Positions 35,628 to 44,455 of a stretch of 64,000 bases of DNA are shown piece after piece. Location of the stretch: contig NZ_CP025096.1 in assembly GCF_002831565.1 (NCBI RefSeq), positions 3,759,027 to 3,823,026 of the forward strand, given 5' to 3'. The translations under genes were made by a program, and so were the position numbers. Source of the DNA: Spirosoma pollinicola (GTDB lineage Bacteria > Bacteroidota > Bacteroidia > Cytophagales > Spirosomataceae). The notes beneath the pieces are model-generated. The model saw only the letters and a program-made list of their open reading frames with translations, searched no databases and was not told where the DNA came from. Numbering within the stretch: position 1 is the stretch's first letter; each line of letters begins with the position of its first letter.

Positions 35628-35861
35628 ACCGGGATTTTTACAAGATTTAAAGGATTGAACAAGATTATCGCTAGAAAATAGAATGCTGTAAATATGCCCT
35701 GATCTTGTGAGCTGCAAAAATAAATAAGCCAACCTATACAAGGCTGGCTTATTTATGAAACTAAAAAATCTTTGTAAGAAAAATGAGTTTCTATAAAATC
35801 AAGAGAGCTACATTTTTTGCAGCAATCAAGAAAATCCTTTAAATCTTGTTAAAATCCCGGT
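35628..35861. repeat. ACCGGGATTTT inverted-repeat element, copy 3 (with internal terminator)
   Basis: Outer arms ACCGGGATTTTTACAAGATT (35628 onward) and ...AATCTTGTTAAAATCCCGGT (to 35861) are inverse complements. The right end directly abuts the IscA stop codon (minus strand TAA then ACCGGGATTTT). The left end is 5 nt before the thioesterase start codon. The longer centre holds a terminator. Confidence 0.82.
35718..35757. terminator. Bidirectional terminator within repeat copy 3
   Basis: AAATAAGCCA and TGGCTTATTT form a 10-bp stem with A/T tracts on both sides. It separates the IscA gene from the thioesterase gene (both minus). Confidence 0.7.
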
Positions 35862-36188
35862 TTAGACGGCAAAGCTTTCTCCACAACCGCAGGTGCGGGT
35901 GGCATTCGGGTTTTTGAATTGGAATCCTTTGCCGTTCAGACCGTCAGAGAAATCAAGTTCAGTACCGGCCAGATACAGTAAGCTTTTGCGATCTACCAGA
36001 ATCTTAATGCCTTTATCTTCAACCAAATGGTCTGTTGGCTGTTGGGTTGCGTCGAATTGAAGATCATACATCAAACCTGAGCATCCACCACCTTCGACCG
36101 CTACGCGGATGGCCGTATTTTCGGAAAGACCGTCTTTCAAACGGAGTTCAACAATCTTATTTTTGGCGATATCTGAAACCGTAACCAT
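35862..36188 (-). CDS. A-type iron-sulfur carrier protein (IscA/HesB family)
   Basis: From ATG at 36186-36188 the protein is 108 residues beginning MVTVSDIAKNKIVEL, with the three cluster-binding cysteines (GGGCSG and CGCGESF near the C-terminus). It carries iron-sulfur clusters to apo-proteins. The open frame continues upstream through an inverted repeat, but those codons are repeat-derived, so the internal ATG is used. No isc/suf genes are adjacent. Confidence 0.93.
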   Translation of the reverse strand: MVTVSDIAKNKIVELRLKDGLSENTAIRVAVEGGGCSGLMYDLQFDATQQPTDHLVEDKGIKILVDRKSLLYLAGTELDFSDGLNGKGFQFKNPNATRTCGCGESFAV

Positions 36189-36267
36189 AGTTGTAATCGA
36201 ATCAATGTTGAGGCATATCAATGCTTTCTCTATAACTTTCGGCCAAACGGAAAAGTTCTTATCGAAC

Positions 36268-36338
36268 GTACCCGACAGCTTCCAACTGTCGGCATACCGA
36301 TATTTCATAAACGCCGACAGCTGGAAGCTGTCGGGTAC
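36268..36338. repeat. REPIN-like nested inverted repeat (CCGACAG...CTGTCGG)
   Basis: Arms at 36268-36293 and 36313-36338 are 26 nt with one mismatch. Each is itself a hairpin with CCGACAG/CTGTCGG stems. It occupies the divergent gap between IscA and the epimerase, ending 8 nt before the epimerase ATG. Confidence 0.85.
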
Positions 36339-36346
36339 AACCAATC

Positions 36347-36754
36347 ATGCTCACCAACATTGAACACATCGGTATTGCCGTCCGCGACATTTCGGCGTCG
36401 AATGACTTATTTGCCAAACTACTGAATGTTCAGCCTTACAAAGCCGAAACTGTGGCGTCGGAGGGAGTAACAACGTCGTTCTTTAGAGTAAATCAAACCA
36501 AGATTGAACTACTCGAAGCCACCAACCCAGATAGTCCCATTGCTAAGTTTCTGGAGAAAAAAGGGGAGGGAGTTCATCACATTGCCTTTGAAGTAGATGA
36601 TATACTTAGTGAAATGGATCGCCTGAAAGCTGAAGGGTTTACTGTACTGAATGAAGTTCCGAAACGGGGAGCTGACAATAAATTAGTGTGTTTTCTCCAT
36701 CCAAAGGGCACAAACGGCGTTTTGGTGGAATTATGCCAGGAGATAAAGGAGTAA
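36347..36754 (+). CDS. mce: Methylmalonyl-CoA epimerase
   Basis: The 135-residue glyoxalase-fold protein begins MLTNIEHIGIAVRDI and carries IELLEATNPDSPIAKFLEKKGEGVHHIAFEV, a strong match to methylmalonyl-CoA epimerase, with metal-binding His and Glu positions visible. It interconverts the methylmalonyl-CoA epimers in propionate metabolism, a B12-linked pathway. The mutase genes are not in the window. The M1 peptidase follows 13 nt later. Confidence 0.92.
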   Translation: MLTNIEHIGIAVRDISASNDLFAKLLNVQPYKAETVASEGVTTSFFRVNQTKIELLEATNPDSPIAKFLEKKGEGVHHIAFEVDDILSEMDRLKAEGFTVLNEVPKRGADNKLVCFLHPKGTNGVLVELCQEIKE

Positions 36755-36767
36755 GGAGTAACGACGA

Positions 36768-38417
36768 ATGAAGGAACAGAAAAAAGGATTTTTAGTAAGC
36801 TTACTGGTCTTGCTAACCGCCAGCGCTCAGGCGCAGTTGCCGGGTTATGCCGCCCGATACACCCAGCCCGGTGTTGATGTCCAGAACTACGCTTTTTCGA
36901 TCAAATTGAGTGATTCTACGAATCAAATTCAGGGGGAAACGGGTATTCGGTTCACTCGTGCTGATGACCGGCAAACGGTTTGGTTTGACTTGATCAGCCC
37001 CCGCGACTCCTCACAAACAGGTATGCGTGTGCGTGCAGTAAGCCTGCCTGATGGTAAGGCGGTGCCATTTAGCCAGCGCAATGACCGCGTATTTATCAAC
37101 CTGCCTGCCGCCCCCAACCAGCCTACGGAGGTGGTAATTCGGTATGATGGAACGCCTGCAAAGGGGCTTATTATTAGCCAGAATAAGTTCGGTGAACGGA
37201 CATTCTTTGGCGATAACTGGCCTAATAACGCTCGAAATTATTTGCCCGTTATTGACCATCCATCCGACAAGGCAACCTGTTCCTTTGCGGTCAATGCCCC
37301 CGCCACATACCGCATCATTGCCAATGGTAAGTTTTTAAATGAAAGCAGTTTGCCGAATGGGCGCAAGTTGACACGCTGGCAGGAGAACACGCCAATTCCG
37401 ACGAAAGTAATGGTAATTGGTGCTGCTAAGTTTGCGGTTGAAGAAGTCGGTTCGGTAGGCGGGGTGCCGGTGCAAAGCTGGCTTTATCCCAATGATAGTC
37501 AAAAGGGCTTCATTGATTACCGGCCAGCGAAAGAGATTCTGCAATATTTTATCAGTAAAATCGGGCCGTATTCATACGAAAAACTAGCCAATGTAGAGTC
37601 GACCACAATTTTTGGTGGAATGGAAAATGCCAGTTGCATTTTTTACAACGAGAAAATAATTGTTGGTAAAAAAGACTCCGATGTGGAGGCATTGCTGGCC
37701 CACGAAATTGCCCACCAATGGTTCGGGAACTCCGCTACCGAAGCTGACTGGTCGCAGTTGTGGCTGAGCGAGGGCTTTGCCACCTATTTCTCTGCCCTCT
37801 ATCTCGAACATGCCTATGGTAAAGACACGCTCAATGCTGTATTGAACCAGAACAAAGGCCAGATTTTTCGGTATGCGGCATTGAAACCTAAAGGAACCAT
37901 CGTTGACTCGACGGCGAGCAATCTGATGGACTTGCTCAACCCAAACTCGTATCAGAAAGGCGGCTGGGTGCTCCATATGCTCCGCCACGAACTCGGCGAC
38001 GATACGTTCTGGAAAGGCATCCGGGCCTACTATGAGAAATTCCGGAATGCCAACGCCCAGTCCAGCGATTTGCAGGCCGTCATGGAAAGTGTTTCCGGCA
38101 AGAAATTGGGGCAGTTTTTTCAGCAATGGCTCCATCAGCCCGGCTACCCCGAAATTGTCTGGGGAACAAGCTACGATGCGGCCAAAAAAGCATTGGTGAT
38201 CGACGTTCGGCAGGCGCAACGAACGGGCGCGTTTTTTGCAATACCGCTCACGTTCAGCATACGGGGTGCCAACGGTCGTGAAATCAGCCGCACCGCCCGC
38301 CTGACCATGACCGAACAGACCCAAACTTTCACGGTACCTTTAGCCAACAAACCTATTTCGATTCTGATCGACCCCGACAATACGGTGTTGATGCGGGCTG
38401 TCGAAATGGGTAAGTAA
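36768..38417 (+). CDS. M1 family zinc aminopeptidase, secreted
   Basis: The 549-residue protein has a signal peptide (ending AQAQ), the exopeptidase motif GGMEN (residues 283-287) and the zinc motif HEIAHQW (312-318) with the distal Glu at about 335 in WLSEGFATY. It is shorter than E. coli PepN and resembles Bacteroidota periplasmic M1 peptidases. It would trim peptides in the periplasm. Confidence 0.93.
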   Translation: MKEQKKGFLVSLLVLLTASAQAQLPGYAARYTQPGVDVQNYAFSIKLSDSTNQIQGETGIRFTRADDRQTVWFDLISPRDSSQTGMRVRAVSLPDGKAVPFSQRNDRVFINLPAAPNQPTEVVIRYDGTPAKGLIISQNKFGERTFFGDNWPNNARNYLPVIDHPSDKATCSFAVNAPATYRIIANGKFLNESSLPNGRKLTRWQENTPIPTKVMVIGAAKFAVEEVGSVGGVPVQSWLYPNDSQKGFIDYRPAKEILQYFISKIGPYSYEKLANVESTTIFGGMENASCIFYNEKIIVGKKDSDVEALLAHEIAHQWFGNSATEADWSQLWLSEGFATYFSALYLEHAYGKDTLNAVLNQNKGQIFRYAALKPKGTIVDSTASNLMDLLNPNSYQKGGWVLHMLRHELGDDTFWKGIRAYYEKFRNANAQSSDLQAVMESVSGKKLGQFFQQWLHQPGYPEIVWGTSYDAAKKALVIDVRQAQRTGAFFAIPLTFSIRGANGREISRTARLTMTEQTQTFTVPLANKPISILIDPDNTVLMRAVEMGK

Positions 38418-38429
38418 TGTTTACTTTAC

Positions 38430-38503
38430 GTACCAAACAGCTTCTAGCTGTTTGTGGGTAGCTGGTTATCAATTCACACAAACAGCTAGAAGCTGTTTGG
38501 TAC
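38430..38503. repeat. REPIN-like nested inverted repeat (CAAACAGC...GCTGTTTG)
   Basis: Two perfect 27-nt arms (38430-38456 and 38477-38503), each a hairpin of its own with CAAACAGC/GCTGTTTG stems. It begins 12 nt after the M1 stop and ends 13 nt before the AAA ATPase start. Confidence 0.88.
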
Positions 38504-38516
38504 AACAATACAAACT

Positions 38517-39626
38517 ATGCTCAAGCGCGTTTCTATCCAGAATTTCAAGAGCCTGAAAGACGTCACGCTCGACCTTCAGAAAGTTAATTTGTTAATCGGC
38601 CCGAACAACTCGGGCAAGACGAATTTTTTGAAGGCGCTGGAGTCATTTTCAATGGGTGGCCTAGGGTCTAACAATATAGAAATTCTAAAATCAATCAGCT
38701 ATAAGCATAGACCTGTAGATATTAATTATGAATTTGATTATATACCTACTGCCGAAGGTTATATGATTAGAAACAATATGAACAATGGTATTAGTCTCTA
38801 TCATTGTGTTCAGAAATCAATAGTTCAAGATAAACAATGGGCTACCAATGTTGATAGCATCTTTGATGATTGGTTTGAAAATGAGCATGGAGATAAAATA
38901 AATGATACTAGCCCAAGCCATGACAGAAGAGAATTTTCTGAATTTATAAGTACCAAAATTTTTAAGCCGGATCCATCGAAACTTCTTCAACAAGTTAAAT
39001 TTTCCGCAGACCAGTCAGATTTATTAGCGGACTGCTCTAATCTAATATCTTTCTACTTTTACACAGATGCCAATTTTAAGCGCAACTCAAAAAGTATTCA
39101 AGATGATCTTTCTAAGTGTATACCTGAGATTGCTTATTTTACACTACCTCCTGTAAAAGTTGGGAATGATAGTATGCTTGGGTTGCGCTTTTTTGATGAA
39201 GAAGAGAATGGCTATTGGGCTGAAGAAGTGTCCGAAGGAGTACTATATTTTCTATCCTTACTTTGCATTATCCATCAACCTAACCCACCTAAACTCCTCC
39301 TTCTTGAAGAGCCTGAAAAGGGTATTCACCCACGGAGAATATATGAAGTAATACAATTTATTTTGGGCTTGGCTGATGATAAAGACATACAAGTTATCAT
39401 GACTACACATAGTCCTATTGTGCTGGATATGTTCAAGGATATGACCGAAAGCGTTTTTATCTTTGATAAAGATGATGAAGGGGCTACTCGTGTCAAAAAC
39501 TTACAGCGTGATGTAATTGAGCCGGATGAAGAAGAAAGTAAGCGATTAGGTATTGAGCCACCACATTACACAAATTCATTAGGTAGCTCCTGGACGGTTG
39601 GATTTTTAGGAGGGGTTCCCAAATGA
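38517..39626 (+). CDS. AAA family ATPase (AAA_15/AAA_21, OLD-like), candidate defence protein
   Basis: The 369-residue SMC/OLD-type ATPase begins MLKRVSIQNFKSLKDVTLDL. Walker A is GPNNSGKT (28-35), the ABC-like signature region is WAEEVSEGVLYFLSLL (234-249), Walker B LLLLEEPE (about 260-267), and the switch His is in TTHSP. Its codons are much more AT-rich than the flanking genes, suggesting transfer. It overlaps the next, TOPRIM-like gene by 4 nt. Such pairs act as abortive-infection or anti-phage systems (for example PARIS-, AbiL- or Gabija-like), but no exact family is assigned. Confidence 0.88.
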   Translation: MLKRVSIQNFKSLKDVTLDLQKVNLLIGPNNSGKTNFLKALESFSMGGLGSNNIEILKSISYKHRPVDINYEFDYIPTAEGYMIRNNMNNGISLYHCVQKSIVQDKQWATNVDSIFDDWFENEHGDKINDTSPSHDRREFSEFISTKIFKPDPSKLLQQVKFSADQSDLLADCSNLISFYFYTDANFKRNSKSIQDDLSKCIPEIAYFTLPPVKVGNDSMLGLRFFDEEENGYWAEEVSEGVLYFLSLLCIIHQPNPPKLLLLEEPEKGIHPRRIYEVIQFILGLADDKDIQVIMTTHSPIVLDMFKDMTESVFIFDKDDEGATRVKNLQRDVIEPDEEESKRLGIEPPHYTNSLGSSWTVGFLGGVPK

Positions 39627-40207
39627 GCAAGACGTTTACGTTTGGATTCTTAGGTGAAGATGTAGCCCAAAAGAATTTTCTGGTCCATTATCTAGAAAGC
39701 CAGTATAAAGGGGTTTTTTCGGAAGTAACAGAATTTGGTTGGCGTGTAAAAGCGAATACCAAAGATGAGGTTGACGCTAACTTACAAGCTGCTTTGTTAT
39801 TTAAGATACGCTTCGGTTTAGATGTATTGTTTATTGGACGCGATACTGATTCTTCTGAAAAAAAATCTGTAGAAAGTTGTCGCGAGAAAATAGCTAACCC
39901 GTTTAAAGGACAGTCAGGTGTAATTTTTATGATTCCTATTCAATGCATTGAGCATTGGCTTTGGTATCTAAAATGGAAGCGTGACAATTCTGGAAGCACT
40001 AAAAATGAGCCTTTGGAGTCGTTTAAGCGCACTCAGGCCAAGAACGTAGTCTATGGCGAGAAAGCAAAAGCTGAAACCAGGATGCATCTCGCCAATAGCC
40101 TCTTAGCTGATCTTGATGTCACTTGGTTGGAGTCACGTTCAGAAAGTTTTCGACACTTCCACAGGCAGGTAACCGATTTTCTTACCCAATACGCTAAGGG
40201 ACAATAA
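39623..40207 (+). CDS. TOPRIM-like nuclease-type partner (DUF4276/RloB-like), candidate defence effector
   Basis: The 194-residue protein shows a possible TOPRIM layout: an N-terminal acidic residue in FLGEDVAQKNFLVHYLE (Glu12), a DxD motif in VLFIGRDTDS (Asp74, Asp76), and IQCIEHWLWYL (Glu110), similar to the conserved Glu-x-Trp-Leu element of DUF4276/RloB proteins. TOPRIM effectors beside OLD-like ATPases cleave DNA or tRNA. Assignment rests on motif spacing and gene pairing. It is also AT-rich. A terminator follows 20 nt later. Confidence 0.65.
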   Translation: MSKTFTFGFLGEDVAQKNFLVHYLESQYKGVFSEVTEFGWRVKANTKDEVDANLQAALLFKIRFGLDVLFIGRDTDSSEKKSVESCREKIANPFKGQSGVIFMIPIQCIEHWLWYLKWKRDNSGSTKNEPLESFKRTQAKNVVYGEKAKAETRMHLANSLLADLDVTWLESRSESFRHFHRQVTDFLTQYAKGQ

Positions 40208-40226
40208 TCCCCATTAAAATAACCGC

Positions 40227-40258
40227 AACGCCACGACCTCACGATCGTGGCGTTTTTG
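40227..40258 (+). terminator. Intrinsic terminator after the ATPase/TOPRIM pair
   Basis: AACGCCACGA pairs with TCGTGGCGTT over 10 bp with an 8-nt loop and is followed by a T-run. The remaining 120 nt to the CBS gene hold no further feature. Confidence 0.85.
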
Positions 40259-40379
40259 CTTTTCAAAAGTGGCTGTGCTTGTCAGAAGGGTCGTAGCCCC
40301 ACATGGAGATTGTTCAAACGAACTACATCCTTCCAGCGTTTACATCTAAACCATTTGGCTACAATAACTCTTAACGAAC

Positions 40380-41756
40380 ATGAACTACTACAACTCCATC
40401 ATCGACACCATTGGCAATACGCCCCTGGTGAAACTCAATAAAGTCACGAAAGGAATTCGGGGGACGATTCTGGCAAAAGTCGAGTATTTCAACCCCGGCA
40501 ACTCCGTGAAAGACAGGATTGCCGTTCGTATGATCGAAGATGCCGAAGCACGGGGTGTTCTCAAGCCGGGCGGTACGATCATTGAAGGAACCAGTGGTAA
40601 TACGGGGATGGGTCTGGCGCTGGCAGCTATTGGCAAAGGCTACAAGTGCATTTTCACAATGGCCGACAAACAGTCGCAGGAGAAGATAGATATTCTGCGG
40701 GCGGTAGGGGCTGAAGTGGTCGTTTGCCCAACGAACGTAGCCCCCGACGACCCCCGTTCGTATTACTCAGTCGCAAAGAAACTCAACCGCGATATTCCCA
40801 ATTCGCTTTACCCAAATCAATACGATAACCCCGCCAATACAGCCGCGCATTACGAAACAACCGGCCCCGAAATCTGGCGAGATACCGATGGGAAAATTAC
40901 GCACTTTGCCGCTGGTGTGGGCACTGGCGGCACCATTTGCGGTACCTCGAAATTTTTGAAGGAGCAGAAGCCTGATCTTATTTCAATTGGTCTGGATACT
41001 TACGGCTCTGTATTCAAGAAGTACAAAGAAACCGGCCAGTTCGACGAAGGAGAAATTTATCCGTATTTGACAGAAGGGATAGGTGAAGATATTTTACCGC
41101 AAAATGTCGATTTCAGTCTGATCGACTTCTTCGAGAAGGTGACCGATAAAGATGCGGCCATTATGGCTCGTCGGCTATCTCGCGAAGAAGGTCTGTTTGT
41201 TGGTTGGTCGTGTGGTACTGCCGTGCATGGTGCGCTGGAATGGGCAAAAGAACACCTCACCGACGATGATGTGATGGTGATTCTATTACCAGATCATGGC
41301 ACGCGTTATCTCGCCAAAATTTACAACGATACCTGGATGAAAGACCACGGTTTTCTGGAAGATCGGGCCTTTAAAACGGCTCGTGACATCATTAGCCACA
41401 AAACTGGCCAGTCACAATTAACGACAATTGGTGTAGACGTTTCGGTGAGCCAGGCTATTCAGGTGTTGAATCGCTATGGTATTTCGCAGATTCCGGTGAC
41501 GGACGAAAATGGTCATATTGTCGGTAGCCTTACCGACTCTACGGTGCTTAATCGGCTCATAGAAGACCCCGCCGTGAAAGATCATCCCGTAAGTGAGGTA
41601 ATGGATAAAGCATTCAAATTTGTCGGTCTGGACAATACCATCGATGCACTATCATCTTTGATCGACCGCGACAATAAAGCCCTGTTAGTGCGTGACGAAA
41701 AGGAACAGGTACACATCATTACCCAGGCCGATTTATTGGCGGCAATGACGAATTGA
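40380..41756 (+). CDS. Cystathionine beta-synthase
   Basis: The 458-residue protein has the PLP lysine in NSVKDR (Lys44), the phosphate loop GTSGNTG (70-76) and FAAGVGTGGTICGTSK. Two C-terminal CBS domains lie at about 340-458 (VSVSQAIQVLNRYGISQIPV; SDVM-type repeats). The domain layout and the long PLP domain fit cystathionine beta-synthase rather than cysteine synthase. It condenses homocysteine with serine. No heme-binding N-terminus is present. Confidence 0.9.
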   Translation: MNYYNSIIDTIGNTPLVKLNKVTKGIRGTILAKVEYFNPGNSVKDRIAVRMIEDAEARGVLKPGGTIIEGTSGNTGMGLALAAIGKGYKCIFTMADKQSQEKIDILRAVGAEVVVCPTNVAPDDPRSYYSVAKKLNRDIPNSLYPNQYDNPANTAAHYETTGPEIWRDTDGKITHFAAGVGTGGTICGTSKFLKEQKPDLISIGLDTYGSVFKKYKETGQFDEGEIYPYLTEGIGEDILPQNVDFSLIDFFEKVTDKDAAIMARRLSREEGLFVGWSCGTAVHGALEWAKEHLTDDDVMVILLPDHGTRYLAKIYNDTWMKDHGFLEDRAFKTARDIISHKTGQSQLTTIGVDVSVSQAIQVLNRYGISQIPVTDENGHIVGSLTDSTVLNRLIEDPAVKDHPVSEVMDKAFKFVGLDNTIDALSSLIDRDNKALLVRDEKEQVHIITQADLLAAMTN

Positions 41757-41757
41757 T

Positions 41758-41793
41758 GTAGTGTAGCGCGGGTTTCCACCCGCGCTACACTAC
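41758..41793. repeat. Perfect 16-bp palindrome between convergent genes
   Basis: GTAGTGTAGCGCGGGT and ACCCGCGCTACACTAC are exact inverse complements around TTCC. It starts 2 nt after the CBS stop codon and overlaps the rsgA stop codon (41790-41792). It could terminate transcription in both directions. Confidence 0.85.
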
Positions 41794-42719
41794 CGCCTGT
41801 TATCCCCGCCTTCTATCATGCTCAGGTAGCTCATGTAACGGCTTTCGGCAATGGTTCCTTCGGCAACGGCCTCTTTTATGGCGCAGCCGGGTTCGTTGAT
41901 GTGTAGGCAATTATTGAAACGGCATTCGTTCATGCGGTCGCGCATTTCGGGGAAGTAGTGACCTATCTCGGTCTTCGAGGTGTCCATCAAGCCAAGTTCT
42001 TTGATGCCTGGCGTGTCGATAATATAGGTATTGGGGGCCAGTTCGAACATTTCGGCAAAGGTCGTTGTATGCACACCCTTATTGGCAAAAGATGATACCT
42101 CGTTGGTTCGTAGGTTCAAATCTGGCGCAATGGCGTTCACGAGTGATGACTTGCCCACGCCGGAGTGCCCGGCCAGCAGCGTTACTTTTTGATTGAGCAA
42201 ATCCCGGAAAGCCTCAACGCCAACGCCTTCAGTAGCCGATGTTGCCAGGCAGTTGTAGCCGATGCGTTCATACAACTCGATGATTTCCTGCTGGAACGCC
42301 AGCCCCTCTTCGTTCAGAATATCAAGCTTGTTAAAAACAATCGTCGTGGGAATCCGGAATGATTCAGCCGACACCAGAAATCGGTCAATAAACCCGGCCG
42401 ACGTGCGGGGCATGGCCAGCGTAGCCAATAAGACCGCCTGGTCAAGGTTAGCTGCCAGCATATGTCCGTGCGCCGTTTTATGAACCGACTGCCGAATGAT
42501 GTAATTATCGCGGGGCGAAATAGCAGTAATGATGGCCGTGTTCTCAACTTTATCTTCCACGTCAAATTCCACCCGGTCGCCAACGGCAATCGGATTCGTG
42601 ACTTTCAGACCCTGAAGTTTGAATTTGCCCTTCAATCGCGCCTGAAAAATATGTCCGTCTTTGTTACGAATTTCGTACCAGGAGCCGGTTGACCGTAAGA
42701 CTAAGCCGTGTTGTGCCAA
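41790..42719 (-). CDS. rsgA: Ribosome small subunit-dependent GTPase A (RsgA/YjeQ)
   Basis: The 309-residue circularly permuted GTPase has an OB domain at about 1-70, G4 NKLD, G1 GHSGVGKSSL and G3 DTPG in that permuted order. The C-terminal zinc motif is CRFNNCLHINEPGC. RsgA checks late 30S assembly. The likely start is TTG at 42717-42719; no ATG is available before the conserved GLVLRSTGSWYEI. Its upstream region is the (GAGTGAAA)n repeat. Confidence 0.95.
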   Translation of the reverse strand: MAQHGLVLRSTGSWYEIRNKDGHIFQARLKGKFKLQGLKVTNPIAVGDRVEFDVEDKVENTAIITAISPRDNYIIRQSVHKTAHGHMLAANLDQAVLLATLAMPRTSAGFIDRFLVSAESFRIPTTIVFNKLDILNEEGLAFQQEIIELYERIGYNCLATSATEGVGVEAFRDLLNQKVTLLAGHSGVGKSSLVNAIAPDLNLRTNEVSSFANKGVHTTTFAEMFELAPNTYIIDTPGIKELGLMDTSKTEIGHYFPEMRDRMNECRFNNCLHINEPGCAIKEAVAEGTIAESRYMSYLSMIEGGDNRR

Positions 42720-42802
42720 TGAGTGAAAGAGTGAAAGAGTGAAAGAGCGTACAAGTGGTTGGCGTTGTCTTACGCTCTTTCACTCTTTCACTCTTTCGCT
42801 CA
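42720..42802. repeat. (GAGTGAAA)n inverted repeat, copy 1
   Basis: Three GAGTGAAA units on the left are mirrored by CTCTTTCACTCTTTCACTC text on the right. The right arm contains the last six codons and stop of the Kdo transferase gene. The left end touches the rsgA start codon. A second copy lies at 51244-51345. Confidence 0.85.
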
Positions 42803-44030
42803 TTAATTTCTGTACAATTTCCATAACCTTCGCCGTTGCGCCAATGTTCCGCTGCACATACTGACGGCTGATTTGGGCAGCGTTTTCAGGGTTTTTATAC
42901 TGTTTGGCAAACGCTTCGGTTAATTCGTTTACGTTGCTGATTGGGAAAGCTGCGCCTTCCTGCACCAAATCAATGGCCTCTTGATATTTGTCGTATTCAG
43001 GACCGAAAAACAGCGGCATCCCAAACGTAGCGGCTTCCAGAATGTTATGCAGCCCTTGTTTAAACGCCCCACCAATGTAGGCAAACTCGCCATATTGATA
43101 GAGTGATGAGAGCATTCCTACATTGTCGATGATAAGTACCCCGGCAACCGCAACATCTGTTTCCGAAGCCAGTGAGAAACGAACGGATGGCTTTAATAAT
43201 TGACTCCGCCAGCGCTCAATTTCGTCGTCGTGAATTTCGTGAGGGGCAATAATCGCTTTCAATGGTGCGGCAAAGGTATTTAGAAAGGGAATCAAAACGG
43301 CCATATCATCTTGCCAAGCGCTGCCAATTACAATGACCGGGCTGTTATTTTTGAAGGCCTCGGCCAACGGGATGGCCTTTTTAGTATTGACTACCTGCGA
43401 CACCCGGTCGAAGCGGGTATCGCCTGCAAGGGTCACGTTAGTAAGATCAATGCTCGCAAGTAAAGCCACAGATTCCTGATTCTGCACCAGAATATGATCG
43501 AAGAAATGGAGCAGGTTGCGGTAAAACTGCCCCCAGGGCTTAAAGAAAAGCTGATTTGGACGGAAGATCGCCGAGAACGAAATAACCGGCACATGAGCCG
43601 TTTTTAGTTGATGGAGATAATTGTACCAGAATTCGTACTTAATGAAAAAAGCTATTTGAGGTTTTACCAACTGAATAAACTGTTGGGCATTGGCGGGGGT
43701 ATCGGCGGGTAGATAGATCACATAATCGGCACCATCATAGTCTTTACGGACTTCATAGCCGGATGGTGAGAAAAACGTTAGCAGAATTTTATAGTCAGCA
43801 TACTGAGTCCGAAAGGCTTCCATAACCGGGCGGCCTTGCTCAAACTCACCTAGTGAGGCTGCGTGAAACCAGGCTACAGGGCTGGTATTTCCGGCAAGCT
43901 GTTGCTGTAATATGGTTGCCCAGTCACGCCGACCGTCAACCCATTGCCGGGCTTTAGGGTTAAAAGGGGCTACCAGCGTCAATAACGTTTGGTAGGCAAA
44001 AATACCCGTGTTGTAGAATCCTGAAAACAA
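42780..44030 (-). CDS. waaA: 3-deoxy-D-manno-octulosonic acid (Kdo) transferase
   Basis: The 416-residue GT-B protein has HAASLGEFEQG with the catalytic Glu, FFSPSGYEVRKDY and SFSAIFRPNQLFFKPWG, typical of WaaA. It adds Kdo to lipid A precursor at the inner membrane. Its last residues SERVKE and stop are written in the adjacent (GAGTGAAA)n repeat. It is in tandem with rsgA on the minus strand. Confidence 0.94.
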   Translation of the reverse strand: MFSGFYNTGIFAYQTLLTLVAPFNPKARQWVDGRRDWATILQQQLAGNTSPVAWFHAASLGEFEQGRPVMEAFRTQYADYKILLTFFSPSGYEVRKDYDGADYVIYLPADTPANAQQFIQLVKPQIAFFIKYEFWYNYLHQLKTAHVPVISFSAIFRPNQLFFKPWGQFYRNLLHFFDHILVQNQESVALLASIDLTNVTLAGDTRFDRVSQVVNTKKAIPLAEAFKNNSPVIVIGSAWQDDMAVLIPFLNTFAAPLKAIIAPHEIHDDEIERWRSQLLKPSVRFSLASETDVAVAGVLIIDNVGMLSSLYQYGEFAYIGGAFKQGLHNILEAATFGMPLFFGPEYDKYQEAIDLVQEGAAFPISNVNELTEAFAKQYKNPENAAQISRQYVQRNIGATAKVMEIVQKLMSERVKE

Positions 44031-44056
44031 GCGAAGGTAAGGTTGGTTATAGTTAG

Positions 44057-44064
44057 CAAAGCTA
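44057..44064 (-). promoter_or_regulatory. Predicted promoter of waaA (TAGCTTTG)
   Basis: The minus strand reads TAGCTTTG, matching TAnnTTTG, 26 nt before the waaA start. The gene on the other strand starts 29 nt away. Confidence 0.55.
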
Positions 44065-44092
44065 CGAACTCATTTAATAAACCACCTTCCTC

Positions 44093-44401
44093 ATGAATAC
44101 ATACGACACACTTAGCGAAGCACTCGATGGCCTGCGTAAACAGGGCTTTACGCAGGATTATAACCTTAAATCCGATTATTTGCATTGCCAACCGGACAAT
44201 ATCGAGTTAAAGCCTGCCGATTTTGATGTGGTTGATGTATATCGTTTTGAAGGGATGACGGACCCCGCCGATGAAGCCGTTTTGTATGCTATTGAAGCCA
44301 AAAACGGGAATAAAGGCGTGCTGGTTGATGGATATGGTGCATCGTCTGAATCGATCTCATCGGAGATGGCCGAGAAACTGAGATATACGCCCGAAAGCTG
44401 A
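44093..44401 (+). CDS. Small conserved Bacteroidota protein of unknown function
   Basis: The 102-residue protein begins MNTYDTLSEALDGLRKQGFT and has FDVVDVYRFEGMTDPADEAVLYAIEAKNG. I recognise this as a small Bacteroidota family that databases often label phosphoribosylpyrophosphate synthetase, but it lacks that enzyme's PRPP-binding motif and is far too short. The function is unknown. It is followed by the YtxJ gene. Confidence 0.75.
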   Translation: MNTYDTLSEALDGLRKQGFTQDYNLKSDYLHCQPDNIELKPADFDVVDVYRFEGMTDPADEAVLYAIEAKNGNKGVLVDGYGASSESISSEMAEKLRYTPES

Positions 44402-44455
44402 CGAACTTTTCATAACTGAAATTGATTTTACGTCAACAGAATGGATGTTGATAGA

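Noticed and set aside
36189..36344. N-terminal extension of the IscA-like protein
   Set aside because: The extra 52 codons run through the inverted repeat at 36268-36338. The conserved protein starts at the ATG at 36188.
37584..38324. 246-codon open frame opposite the M1 peptidase
   Set aside because: It is antisense to the zinc-peptidase domain with its intact HEIAHQW motif, with no independent evidence.
44093..44401. Phosphoribosylpyrophosphate synthetase
   Set aside because: The 102-residue protein is far too short and lacks the PRPP-binding and catalytic motifs. The label is probably a propagated error.
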